Position numbers and translations under genes: made by a program. The notes under the pieces were generated by a model that was not told the origin of the DNA, did no database searches, and saw nothing but the letters and a program-made list of their open reading frames with translations. A stretch of 64,000 bases of DNA, from contig OY987246.1 of NCBI GenBank assembly GCA_963920765.1, positions 9,736,501-9,800,500 on the forward strand. The letters are read 5' to 3'. The DNA comes from Ulota crispa. Taxonomy: Eukaryota; Streptophyta; Bryopsida; Orthotrichales; Orthotrichaceae. Shown here in pieces: positions 47,701 to 59,865 of the stretch. How positions within the stretch are numbered: the first letter of the stretch is position 1; each line of letters begins with the position of its first letter.

Positions 47701-48610
47701 TTACAAAATATCCAAAACTATTCAAAAGTCAATAGAATTTTGATTTTATAATTGCAAGGTTTTAATTCCATAACTTTTCACGACTTCATGTTATTTGAAG
47801 CTATCAAACTATGGAGGCTATTTTAACAAAATAAGGTTCATTTTACAAAAAAAGTAGCACTAAATAATAATTATTAATGAATCCAACCTTTGCTTGCAAC
47901 AATCCTTATGAGATTTGTGAATTCCAAAAAAAATTTATAAACAAAATCAAAAGGATGGAAACAAACAATTTATTTAAAATTTCTAAACACCTTCTCTGAT
48001 ATTAGCTCATAACTTTTGATAAAAAGATTGAAATCCAAAAAAAATTGTTGGAGGTGAAAGAAAAATACATTTACCATTTTTTTTAGTTCTAAGTTTTTTG
48101 AAGAAAAGTTTTTTGAAGAAAAGTCTTTTAATGGGCGGAAATAGCCTCCAAAGTCTACTGGATTACTAAAGACATGAACATTTAATGTACAAATAGAATC
48201 AAGATACCAATGTGTGTATGTGTATTTGCACATTTTCTAGTGATTTTGAGAATGTGCTAAAATTGTGGAGTGTGAGAGAAGAGGTGGAGGGTTCAAACCC
48301 CGCTACTAGCAGCTGCCTGAGGGTTCGGGCAGCTACCCAAAAAGTTTGGGCAGCTGCCCATCCCCCTAAAAAGTTCACATTTTTGTAAAATAAAAACAAA
48401 TTCTATGAAAAAAAATTTAAAAATGAAAAGAAATAGAATGGAACAACATAAAATTCGTAGTAGAAATCAACAACAAATTTACAGAAAACTGTAAGTAATC
48501 AACAGAAAATCAACAGAAAAGTACCCAAATCAACTTGACCAAATTCACAGAAAAAATCAACAGTTTTTGGTTGAAATTTTGTTGATTTTGTGCTGAATTT
48601 TCTACTAGTG

Positions 48611-51148
48611 CATCCTTCAAATTCTTTTGAATACACCCCACGTAGTTCAAAGGAGTGCAAATATTTGACACTATTTGCATAAACTCTTTAAGCTCATCAA
48701 GCTTTAGAATGTAGGGAGGATGTGGCATAAAATAGTCCATCCCACAACGTTGTCTTGGACGCTCCCCATGTTGGAGCCACAACTCCTCTCAAATCTGTAA
48801 ATCCTCCACATCTTGACGACTCCTTGGGCTGTCGTTCAAACCAAATAGTGTGTTCAAAATGTTCTTGCAAAGATTCTTCTCACAAAGCATGATGTCCAAA
48901 ACGTGACGGACCATCAAATGCTGTCTATGACAAAGTTATGATCCATCAGACATTATACAATAGCATATTATTGTCCCTTCTAATTTAAAGATGATTCTTG
49001 CAATGTTCTCCAACAGGTTGCAATGTTTTGTGTGACTTGCACTATAAACATGACTTTTAATACTGCTATTTAATTAGATGTCCTCCCCAACTTGGCAGTG
49101 CATTGAACGACATAAAAAACTAACAACTACTCATGACGATGACGTTTGTATAGACATACAATTTAACAATATAGCGCATCTGATAGAACAACTTTGTAAA
49201 GCCCGCAATTATGATGAAAAACATAACAATGCCAACTTCCGTGCTTAGATGCGTTTCTAAAAACATCATACTCAACAACCACATATTTCAGTTGTTGTCA
49301 TTTGCATTGTAACCATATTTTTATGCATGAATTGATGTTGTAGAATCCATTTATCTACCAATAAGGAAGTTCAAAGAGGGCGCTCAATCGTTTTACACCA
49401 ATGGAAGGGACAGGATCATCTCTTGCATCTTTGCGACCACCCGTATCTAAGTAGTTTTGTCGCAATGCCGCATGGCTGAGGATGTCTGGTCTTGACATCA
49501 CCCTTGGCCTTCCCTGTTTCTCATTGCGTTCGTTGAATCTAAAGTTATGTTGATATGGGTATTGTCTATGTAAGTATCTCCGCATTCCACCGTGTACAAT
49601 CTTGTTGCCCTTCATAGTCTTATCCAGCAACAAGTCGCTGGTTTTGGCCATTTGAGAATCAATGTTAGACCCGCAACTCGGACATCCTCAATAATCTTTG
49701 CAGCAAATGCCAGATATTAATCCGTACGTTGGGAAATTAGAGATTATCCACATCAGCATCACCCGCAGGTTGAAATGTTGAGATTCCTCCAACTGAGAGT
49801 AATCTAACGCTGGAATGCCTCTCCACAAGGTGTGCAACTCCTGCAACAACAAACGTATGAAGACGTCGATGTTTTTTGCGGTTGGAGATTGCTTGCCTGA
49901 AATCAGAATGTTGAGAGAGATGAAGAACTTCTTTGTCACAAACCATGGCTCCATGTTGTAGATCAAAATCAACACTGGCCACGTTGACTAGTTTGTGTTG
50001 CTAAGCTTGAATGGGTTAACGCCATCCAATGCCAATGCCAGACGTATGTTTTTTTTTTCAATGCTGAAATTGCCAAAGGCAACGTCCGTGTCAATGTGCT
50101 TCCAAGCAGGGCTGTTCACAACCAAACGCATAATGCCGTCCAAATTGACGTGCTTGGTATAACTGGTGAGCATGTTAGCAATTGCCGGTGATCTCCACAT
50201 CCGTTTCAATTGCGGTATAAGCTGAAAGTGGCAAACGACCTTTGTTGGTACTGTATTTGTGCCCTCCATCCAACACAATTTTGAACATACTGGACATCTG
50301 TCTAGCGTTGAATGCACGTCAATATAGAGTACGCACCCAATTGAACAAGCATGGATGTTATTGTACTCCAAAATCCAATCTGCAAATGGTCTTCTTTGCC
50401 TCATAATGGCTCTTTGGTAACTTGTTTTTTGGTGGTAACAAATCTGTTGCCAAGTAATTTAGCAACTTGTTTGCAAACTTGTTGCTAATATCAAAGACCA
50501 CACACATGCTAATCAGAACAATAGTGGCGAATACCACACTTGTTTTTCAATCTGTATATAATGGTGTCAAAGCAAGGTCATACAATTCTTGCAACCCATC
50601 CACTATTTCATCATTCCGGTTGTCATACTTTGCCGTGTTGACATCAGCCACAAACATCTTCACATAGTTTGTCAACATGGATAAAAGCTTCCATGATCTG
50701 TCTCTGGATGTCATGATACTTGTCCAAAACAACGTCCTCTTCAGCGTTTGGGACATCTCTATGAACACCTACGTTGTTGACATTGTCGTGGCCAGAGATG
50801 TCACAAGTGTCAACAATGATGTCATCATTGTATGCCACATCCTCAACCCATATACCTTGGGCTGGGAACCCTTGGGGGAGATCTCCACCTATGATAGAAT
50901 GGGTCAAGAATGGATCTCTACCCACCAATGCATGGTGGGTTCTAATGGTATCAATGCATCTTGTACGTCCTCCATGACAATCCCTGCATGGACAGGGTAG
51001 GCTCTATAATTCTTCTCTGTTGCTACACGCAACTTTGTCTGCAATATAAGATCACCTATTGGAATGTGCTATCATGTGCGTCCGTCATTGACAATGAGGA
51101 CTCTTGCACCGCGGTTGGACATGCTGGATTGCTAACAACCCAGTCCAT
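48611..51148 (-). pseudogene. TNP2-type CACTA transposase, truncated and decayed
   Basis: Follows the plant TNP2 family in order. From ATG 51148: transposase-associated CPCRDC motif near 50985; LYDLALTPLY then LLPPKNKLPKSHYEAKK; HACSIGCVLY...CPVCSKLCW; LALALDGVNPFKLSNTN; STWPVLILIYNMEPW; LISGKQSPTAKNIDVFI; GCPSCGS; and the C-terminal DxxxPRSRQDVEDL...ELKEFMQIVSNIC region. In-frame stops are TGA 50547, TAG 49988 (NxSTWPV, where Gln fits), TGA 49688 and TGA 48789, plus frameshifts near 50355 and between 50640 and 50770. The 3' part of the gene ends abruptly at 48611 where the neighbouring CACTA-like element begins. It would have moved CACTA elements by binding their ends; now dead. Confidence 0.85.
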
Positions 51149-51168
51149 GGTGTAAGATTTAGGGTGTT

Positions 51169-51342
51169 CACTAGAAGAAACCCATGTTTTTTATAACAGA
51201 TTTTTTTGAACGTCCACTTATTTTTATGTTACAATTGATGTCAGAACTAGCATCTTGATGTTAGTATAGACATCAATTGTAACATAAAAACAAGAGGATG
51301 TTTAAAAAAATCCGGTATAAAAAACACGGGTTTCTTCTAGTG
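51169..51342. mobile_element. CACTA-type MITE with GTT target duplication
   Basis: Starts CACTAGAAGAAACCCATG and ends with the inverse CGGGTTTCTTCTAGTG. Flanked by GTT at 51166-51168 and 51343-51345. It is nearly a full hairpin with GATGTC/GACATC words in the middle. Its ends resemble the terminus at 61876 (CACTAGTAGAAACCCCTG), so it may be a deletion derivative of that family. It sits only about 20 bp upstream of the TNP2 start codon. Confidence 0.92.
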
Positions 51343-51345
51343 GTT

Positions 51346-52429
51346 GTCCTATATGTTTGCATCTGAGATAGCAATATACAACAGAACCTGTTCAATGATA
51401 CATAATATATAACATATTTAGTAACTTGTGACTGTTGTGCAACCTTCTTAAGCAAGGTCCATGCACATTCAACATACTAAATTAGATACGGAGATGACTA
51501 AGCAAATGCTCTAAGATTCCATGAAAATGTTTCTACATATGTTTTTTCTCACATTGGCTGTAAACATTTGTTATTAAAAAAACCGTCCACACTAACACCA
51601 ACATTCCTCTATAATAGTGCCCATGAAGTTTTTGTCAAAGCTCAGCCATATAGAATCATGGAACAAATATAAAGTCTAAGTACCAGACGCTTATGAAATA
51701 AATATATTGGTTCTCATTCCACCTAAATTTAAAATTCCAATGCACTTTCTTTGTATGCATTATCACTGTAACAGATTAGGCAACATGCTGACACCTATGT
51801 AGATGTCATTAACAATGTACACAGAGGCCATTATTAATATTTGAGTTCTCCATGACAAAAGTATGACCTAAGTATTCCATGTCTACACTCTGTGTACAAG
51901 GTGTACTGAAGTCATTCCATCACTACAATGGTTTATTTGCCATTTCATTACACGTTTTGGATATTGTAAAGCATCTATAATTTATATTGATATTGGCATA
52001 TGCAAGATTACTTGCTGAAAGCCTTCATTGTTGGACTTGGACAAGACGTTCACAAGGTTCAATCAGTTACGACTTCTTATTTTATTCACAAAGGATTAAA
52101 TTCTTATTAAATAGTCTTCATTCCATCCTTACCACATCTACTGTATATGACGTCAACTTCAACAATAGTGTGTCTGATTGGACGTCTTGTATGACGTCGT
52201 TCAAAACGTCTTAGCTCACATGAACAGTGACTGTGGATAAAATTTAAAGTTCACCAAATCCACGTGCTCTACTAAATAAACAGTTGCATCTTTACAGCAA
52301 TGCATACGCTAGATGCAACAAGGTACCCAAGGTTGCATGGAAGAGTTGTCTTGCACAACCCTTACTTTGCAAGAAACAATGAGGCTTTAAAAATTGCAAC
52401 ATGTATCACAAGAGCTTGAATGCATTACA
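51346..52429. other. Spacer upstream of the TNP2 gene
   Basis: No gene. From about 51780 to 52210 GACGT, ATGTCAT and CGTC words cluster (e.g. TGTATGACGTCGTTC near 52187), matching those at 58.4-61.6 kb near the right CACTA terminus. Confidence 0.5.
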
Positions 52430-52732
52430 TTACAACAATTCTAGGGTTTGTAGCGTAGAAGATTGTGTACCGCTAGATTTGGAGGTTACAGGCTCAGCAC
52501 TTGCAGCGTTCACGAATTTTGTGTTCCAAGTAAGTGCAATGGCTCCTCCTATGGCTCCAACCACATGATCCACAAGATCCAAGACGAGGAGAGAGGAGCA
52601 AGGAATCTTAGAAGAGGAACAAACAAGAGCGGTGGTGGTTGACGACGACCACCTTTGAGGAGCGGGAGTGGCGGAATGGGGCGGAGTAGGGAAGCAAACT
52701 ACGGTAGCGGCTATAGAGAATGCCATGGACAA
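52430..52732 (-). CDS. Small ORF with plastid-leader-like N-terminus
   Basis: A 100-codon frame from ATG 52732 (or ATG 52726) to TAA. The first 50 residues are Ser/Thr/Ala-rich with few acidic residues (MSMAFSIAATVVCFPTPPHS), typical of chloroplast transit peptides, followed by a hydrophobic segment (LVLDLVDHVVGAIGGAIALT) and a Ser/Thr-rich tail. G+C content is clearly higher than in adjacent DNA, which suggests origin from a host gene. I do not recognise the protein; it could be a captured fragment or first exon. It lies between the divergent TNP2 and second CACTA genes. Confidence 0.4.
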   Translation of the reverse strand: MSMAFSIAATVVCFPTPPHSATPAPQRWSSSTTTALVCSSSKIPCSSLLVLDLVDHVVGAIGGAIALTWNTKFVNAASAEPVTSKSSGTQSSTLQTLELL

Positions 52733-53086
52733 GTCCCGCTAAGTACACGGTGGTAGGATCTGCCAAAATTTTTGTAGTAGGTCGTCCTCTTACCGTGCCG
52801 TCGTCTGCTGGAACACCTTAATGACTATCCACGAGTGTTGCTGTGGTGTGTTAGTTCTGTTGCTAATTTTGGTTGGATTGGTTTTGTACACGATGTTCAA
52901 GTAGGGAATTGCCGATCTTCCATAGGTTTGGCTTCAGGTGAGCAAGTAAACTACAGATCCAGTGGTTGTGAACATGAGCTTCACTGAAGTTTGTAGTAGT
53001 TGTAGTGGTGCTTTGGGATTATTATGCACTGAAGCTCTTGTTGGCAGGAATTGTCATTCCAACCTTGGCGTGCAAAGAGACGCAAG

Positions 53087-56000
53087 ATGGGGAAGACGCC
53101 AAATAGCAAGAAGCGGGCTAGATCCAACACTATAGAGATTGAATCTGAAGACGATGGCAATTTTCAAGAGGAGCATAGACATTGATAGAGCAAGGACTTG
53201 AGGTCAAAGGCAAAACACGACCGTCAAGGAGCCTCAACGTCTAGAGGAAAGGCTAAGCTACCTACAAAGCAGATTGCACGAAAGGAACAGGTGGTCCGCA
53301 CCAGCAAGAAAACAAACAACCGGGCGTGTCCAAGAAGAGGAGCCGGAGGAAGAGAGGTAAGAATCAACATCTACAAGTTTATGTGTTGTTTGTTTGATTG
53401 AAAATTGGTTGTATTTGGAACTTGGGGGATGGGTGTTTTTTTCATTTTTTTGGACTTAATTGACTTGCGTAACCTCTAGTTAGTATTCGTGACTCATTAG
53501 GAGGCCAAATTTTCATAAATTGTTTGTTTGATTGATTTGAAACGCCTTGGTTGTATGCAGGACTTAGGAGATGGGTGTTATTTTTATTGTTGTGGACTTA
53601 AGTGACTAGGTAATCTTTGATTAGTATTTGTGACTTTTTAGGAATTCCAAACTTTCATGTGCTGTTTGTTTAATTGAAAACCGGTTGTATTCGGGACTCT
53701 AGGGATGGGTGTTTTTTAATTTCCTGGACTTAATTGACTTGGGTAACATCTAATTAGTATTTGTGACTTATTAGGAAGGCCAAACTTTCATGTGCTGTTT
53801 GTTTGATTGAAAATTGGTTGTATTTGGGACTTTGGGGATGGTTGTTATGTTTATTTTTGTGGACTTAATTGACTAGGTAATCTCTGATTAGTATTTGTGA
53901 CGTATTAAGAGGCCAAATTTTCATGTGTTGTTTGTTTGATTGATTTGAAATGCCCTCGTTGTACTCGGGACTCTAGGAATGGGTGTTTTTTTTTTATTAT
54001 GTGGACTTAATTGACTAGGTAATCTCTGATTAGTATTTGTGAATTATTAGGAAGGCCAAACTTTCAAGTGTTGTTTGTATGATTGATTTGAAATGCCCTG
54101 GTTGTATACGGAACTTGGGGGATGGGTGTTTTTTTAGGGTTTGGAGACTTAATTGACTAGGCAATCTTTGATTAGTATTTGTGACTTATTAGGAAGGCCA
54201 AATGTTCATGTGTTTTTGTTTGATTGAAAACTAGTTGTATTTAGCACTTGGCACTTGGGGGATGGGTGTTTTTAAATTTTTGTGGACTTACTTGACTTGG
54301 GTAACCTCTGATTAGTATTTGTGACTTTTTAGGAGGCCAAATTTTGATGCCATGTTTGTTTGATTGATTTGAAATGCCCTGGTTGTATTCGGGACTCTAG
54401 GGATGGGCATTTTTTTTAAATTTTGTGGACTTAATTGACTAGGCAATCTCTGATTAGTAGTTGTGAATTATTAAGAAGGCCAAACTTTCAAGTGTTGTTT
54501 GTATGATTGATTTTAACTCCCTTTAATGTATTTGGCACTTGGAAGATGGGTGTTTTTTTATTTTTGTGGACTTAATTGACTTGGGCATTCTTTGACTAAT
54601 AATTGTGACCTATTAGGAGGTAAACTTTTCATAAACTATTTGTTCGCTTGATTTGAAATGTGTTGGTTGTAAACAAGACTTGGAGGATGAGTGATTTTTT
54701 CATTTTTTGTGGATTTAATTGATTAGGGAATCGCTGATTAGTATTAGTGACATATTAGGAGGCCAAGTGTTCATGTTTTGTTTGTTTGATTGATTTGAAA
54801 TCCTGTGGTTGTATACAAGACTTGGGGCAAGGGGGATTTTTTATTTTTGTGGACTTAATTGACTTGGGTAACCTCTCATTAGTATTTGTGACTTTTTCAA
54901 AGGCCAAATTTTCATGTCATGTTTGTTTGATTGATTTGAAATGCCCTCGTTGTATTCAGGACTCTAGGGATGGGTGTTTTTATTTTATTTTGTGGACTTA
55001 ATTGACTAGGCAATACTTGATTAGTATTTGTGACTTATTAGGAATTCCAAACTTTCATGTGTTGTTTGTTTGATTGACTTGAACTCCCCTGGTTGTATTT
55101 GGCACTTGGGAGAAGGGTGGTTTTTCATTTTTGTGGACTTAGTTGACCTGGGTAACCTCTAGTTACTATTAGTGACTTATTAGGAGGCCAAATTTTCAAA
55201 ATTTGTTTGTTTGATTGATTTGAAATGCCTTGGTTGTATTTGGGACTTGGAGGATGGGTGTTTCTTTTAATTTCATGTACTTAATTCACTTGGGTAACCT
55301 CTGATTTGTATTTGTGACTATTTAGGAGGCCAAATTTTCATGTCATGTTTGTTTGATTGATTTGAAATGCCTTGGTTGTATGTGGGACTTGGGGGATGGG
55401 TGTTTTTTCTATTTTTGTGGATTTAATTGACTAAGTAACCTCTAATTAGTATTTGTGACTTATTAGAAAGGCCAAATTTTTGTATATTGTTTGTTTGATT
55501 GATTTGAAACGCCTTAGTTGTATACAGATTTGGGCAATGGGTGTTTTATTTTATTTTTGTAGACTTAATTGAGTAGGTAATCTCTAATTAGTATTTGTGA
55601 CTTTTTAGGAGGCCAAATTTTCTTGTTGTGTTTTTTTGATTGATTTGAAATGCCTTGGTTGTATACGGGACTTGGGGGAGGGGTGTTTTTTTATTTTTGT
55701 GGATTTAACTAACTAGGTAATCTCTAATTAATATTTATGACCTATTAGAAAGGCCAAATTTTCATAAATTGTTTGTTTGATTGGTTTAAAATTCCTTGGT
55801 TGTATTTAGGAATTTGGGGATGTGTGTTTTTTTTAATTTTGGGGACTTAATTGACTAGGCAATCTCTGATTAGTATTTGTGACTTATTAGGAAGGCCAAA
55901 TGTTCATATGTTTTTGTTTGATTGATTTGAAATGCCTTGGTTGTATTTGGGACTTTGGAGATGTGTGTTTTTCTTAATTAATGTGGACTTAATTGACTAG

Positions 56001-59000
56001 AGCATTCTCTGATTTATTTTTGTGACCTATTAGGAGGCCAAATTTTCCTAAGTTGTTTGTTCAATTGATTTGAACTCCCTTGGTTGTATACAACTCTTGG
56101 GTGCTGGGTAATTTTTTATTTTTGTTGACTTCATTGACAAGGTAATCTCCAATTAGTATTTGTGACTTTTTTGGAGGCCAACTTTTCATGTTTTGTTTGT
56201 TTGATTGATTTGAACTATAGTGGTTGTATTCGGGACTTTGTGGGTAGGGGTGTTTTTTCATTTTTCTGGTTTCAATGACTTGGGCATTCTTTGATTAGAA
56301 TTTGTGACTTATTAGGAAGGCCAAATTCTTATAAATTGGTTTCACTGACTTGAAATGTCGTGGTTGTATTTGGGACTTAGGGGATGGGTGTTTTTTTAAT
56401 ATTTGTGAACTTAATTGACTTGGGTAATCTTTGATTAGTATTTGTGACTTATTAGAAAGGCCAAATTTTCACGTTTTGTTTTTTTAATTGATTTGAAATC
56501 CCGTGGTTGTATACATGACTTGGGGGAGGGGTGTTTTTTTATTTTTGTGGACTTAATTGACTTGGGCATTCTTTGACTAATATTTGTGACCTATTAGAAA
56601 GGCCAAATTTTCATAAATTGTTTATTTGATAAATTTGAAATGCCCTGGTTGTATACAGACTTGGGATATGGGTGTTTTTTTAATTTTTGTGGACTTAATT
56701 GACTAGGTAATCTCTGATTAGTATTCTTGATTTTTAGGAGACCAAATTTTCACATTTTTTTTGTTTGATTGATTTGATATCCCTTGGTTGTATACGGGAC
56801 TTGGGGGGAGGGGTGTTTTTTTATTTTTGTGGACTTAATTGACTTGGATAACCTCTGATTAATATTTGTGACTTATTAGGAGGCCAATTTTTCATGTGTT
56901 GTTTGTTTGATTGATTTGAAATTCCCTGGTTGTATTTGGAGTTTTGAGGGATGGGTGTTTTTTAGTTTTCTGGACTTAATTGACTTGGGTATTCAGTGAT
57001 TAGTAATTGTGACTTATGCAAAGGCCAACTTTTCATGTTTTGTTTGTTTGATTGATTTGAAATGCACTGGTTGTATTTGTGGCTTAGTAGGTAGGGGTAT
57101 GTTTTTTTTGTGGATTGAATTGACTGGGATATGCACTCATTTGTATTCTAAACATAGTTGGAGGCTAGTTTTTGATATTTTGTGGGGCTAACTCATGTAA
57201 AATATACTCACATGTATTGGGCCTCTTTGCTTTAATTTGGAAGTAGAAGATGGGCCCACTGAAAATTGCAATGATTTAGTTGGGACCCTATTCCTGTTGC
57301 ATAGACATTGTATTTGGTGTTTGTTGGGGGGAAGTGGGTTGTTGTATTATAGACCCCTAAATTATGTGCCAGGATGATGTACGTTGTTTTGGATGGGTTG
57401 TTTGACACTGGCCAATGTTTTTGTGTAGTCCATTACAATAGTTATGTAGGCTTGAACGTTTTTGTGAATGTAACTTTTGCAATTCCAAACATTTTAGTGT
57501 CACCCCCTAATTATGTCTATGGAAAGCCTTGCTAGCAAGGACTTTGAAGAGGGCAAAGAAGGTGATGCCTTCAAGGGAGAGGATGACATGGTTGAGAAAG
57601 CGTCCAAGGAAGAGGAGACCACCTCCCCGCGGGGGATGAAGAGGACGGAGGAGAAGCCCTTTATGAGATATGGGCGTGCTAAGGGGGAGAAGAAGGTTAT
57701 TGAGGTTGAATGTAGTGACAATCTGATGGAGATGATGGTTGACACGTTGGAGAAGGATGTCAGGCTCCTAGCAAAGGGCCTGGACCCTTACGACAATTGG
57801 AATAACCAATTGGATTATGCAAAGGACCAATTTTGGGAGCAACTGTATGCCGGTATGCCTTTATTACTTGCATGCCTTTCTTTTTTGTAATATCTATAGA
57901 AATTTATGTTGATGTTGACATATTTGTTTGGACGGGTTATTCTAGTATTTGTGAACTAGGACACTGAAACCAACATTTAGATGTTTATATTAACACAAGG
58001 GACAACATCAAATGAATGGATGTGTGCAGGAAGCTGTCCAGGGAAACATTAATTTCTCCATGTGAATCTAGCACTGTTGTTATACAAATCCATCTGCAGC
58101 TGTTTACAACTATATAACTTGCGTTCTTGTGTGTGTTTTGATGCTTGCAGACTGGCTTGTGAAGGTGGAGAAGGGCAAAATCAATACTAAGTGGATTGGA
58201 CCAAAGATAACCAAAGTTCTCATCGTCAAATGTCACAGGCTCAATGCGCTCATTATCAACAATGAGCCTAAACCTCTTGAGGTGACAGAGGAGATATGGG
58301 CAAAGTTTGTAGAGAAGTATGGAACGACCAAATTCAAGGAGAAGTCTCAGCAAAAGAGTGCAATATCCAAAGGGAAAGGGGCGGTGGCATAGTTGGGTGC
58401 CCTAAAGATATCCATTGCGTACAAGCTGGTGAGGAATCATATGTTTCTGACATCTAATTTGGTATTTCATAATCTATCATGGAGTAGGTCTGAGTATATT
58501 AATGTGTTGTATAAGACGGACTATTTATTGTTTACGTTCTTGCTGACATGGTTTATAACATTTGTACATGTTGCCCTCTGTATGTTTATTTTAGTAGATG
58601 TTGAAGGTGACGTTTTTGTGATTTCAGCTGTTATATTGACGTTGTTTTTTATGTTGCTACTGACATTTATAAAAACGTCATAGCATGATAATGTTGTCAT
58701 GGATATCTTATGAGATGTCTTACCTGACACCCTTCTTGTTATTTTGTTAATAGGGCCAACTGCTTGGCAAGGAACCCTTTGAGACAGAGATGAATGATGA
58801 GGTGGCCAAAGAGTACCAGCGGTTGGAGGATGAGAAGGCAAGAAAACGCGTAGACCACGGTAAGAGCATGGAGAACATAGGCACAAAGATGGGGGAATTG
58901 GAGGAGACGATGACGGAATTAACATTGGGCACGACGGCAACAAACCTTTGCATCAAGAAGACATTGAAGGACGTAGTTGCCAGCATGGAGTTCCTCACTA

Positions 59001-59865
59001 AAAAGGTTGTGCAGATGGAGGAATGTGGCATGGTGGGATCAAACAGTGTATTAGAGGAGGTTGAGGTAGGTGAGGAGAACAATGTGGTGGTGGTGGAGGT
59101 TGCAAATGGGGGGCCAGTGGATGGCAAAGGTAGTGAAGTTGTGGTTGTTGAAGGAGAGGGCGTGGAGGCATAAGTGCTAGAGAAGATCGGCAATGAGCGG
59201 AAGGGAGTGGGGAAACCACACATGGTAGACAAAAAAAAGGCGTTGGGCATCTTGGACATTAACCCTAAACCTACAGGAGTGGAGGCAGCAGCAGTAGCGC
59301 CGGTGCAAGTAAAAAACAAGTACAAAACATTCTTGCGTAGGTGTGGATGTATACTATTATGTCTTTGTAGACGTTCATACATTGTATCTGATGTCAATGA
59401 AGATGTTTCAGCACACATGAACTTTAGTTTTATTATGTTCATCTAAATGTTCAATTTGACATTGGCTGAACCCAATTGGATAGAAAAGAGTGCATGGATG
59501 TTTTTTGCACATATCTTTAATTTGTTGCAGTGGTTAGGATTTGTACTATTGTCTTTGACTTTGTCTTGTAGCAGGTGGTAGCCGATGATGACGCGTGGAA
59601 ACTAGACATTGCTGCTAAGGGAAACTTGAAAGCAACAAGAGCAATAGCAAAGGCACCTGGCGTTTCATCACCAGGGAAGGTGGGTGCATCAAAGCCAAAC
59701 AATGTTTTGAAGAGTTTGAAGCCTAACCAAAAGGTTAGGATGCTAATCATTAATCATTGAATTTGGTTACAAAAAATGGCCTAGTCACAAGAACATGATG
59801 TGTTGATTGTGGATATGTAGGTAGGAGCTGCAACGACAAGGGCGAAGGCAGCAAAGAAGAAATGA
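53087..59865 (+). pseudogene. Second gene of a CACTA-type element, six exons, decayed
   Basis: Exons joined by GT-AG introns with matching phases: 53087-53356, 57498-57852, 58151-58428, 58754 to about 59336, 59575 (or 59572)-59733, 59821-59865 (stop TGA). Starts MGKTPNSKKRARS, very basic; the middle has ECSDNLMEMMVDTLEKDVRL and WNNQLDYAKDQFWEQLYAG, then KWIGPKITK; exon 4 is a long charged helix (EYQRLEDEKARKRVDHGKS) with a Val/Glu-rich acidic tail; the end is Lys/Ala-rich. In-frame stops: TGA 53183 and TAG 53186 side by side, TAG 58390, TAA 59171. I cannot name a domain. Its position about 2 kb from the terminus at 61876 and opposite a TNP2 gene suggests a CACTA second product (TNPA-like role), by inference only. 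The first intron is filled by a satellite array. Confidence 0.6.
53370..57190. repeat. About 140-bp satellite array inside an intron
   Basis: Around 27 tandem units. Each has a TTAGGAGGCCAAATTTTCAT box (e.g. 53498, 53641, 53774, 53909, 54051, 54191, 54331), then TTGTTTGTTTGATTGATTTG, GGTTGTAT, a GGACTTGGGGGATGGGTGTT box and TGTGGACTTAATTGACT. Period is about 135-142 bp. Units differ by scattered changes, so this is not a very recent amplification. It starts about 15 bp after the splice donor of exon 1 and ends about 300 bp before the acceptor of exon 2, so essentially the whole intron is repeat. Confidence 0.95.

Larger units (their letters stand above)
45215..48610. mobile_element. CACTA-like non-autonomous element, about 3.4 kb
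   Basis: Starts CACTAGTAGAAAACTCC and ends with the inverse of CACTAGTAGAAAATTCAGC. Both ends are crowded with CAACAGAAAA/TTTTCTGTTG words (45240-45370 and 48470-48600), the expected subterminal motif pattern. The interior holds a 10-bp minisatellite and a nested foldback MITE, with no transposase. Flanking trinucleotides are TTA and CAT, so there is no intact target duplication; one flank may have been lost by later rearrangement. Its right end abuts the truncated end of the TNP2 gene. Confidence 0.75.

Noticed and set aside
18974-59173. UAG reassigned to glutamine as the main explanation
   Set aside because: TAG is the commonest internal stop, but TGA and TAA also interrupt the same genes, frameshifts are frequent, and TAG appears to be the natural stop of some genes. 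Kept as a testable alternative.
59517-59750. Minus-strand 77-residue frame
   Set aside because: Antisense shadow of exon 5 of the plus-strand CACTA second gene, which has matching splice sites.
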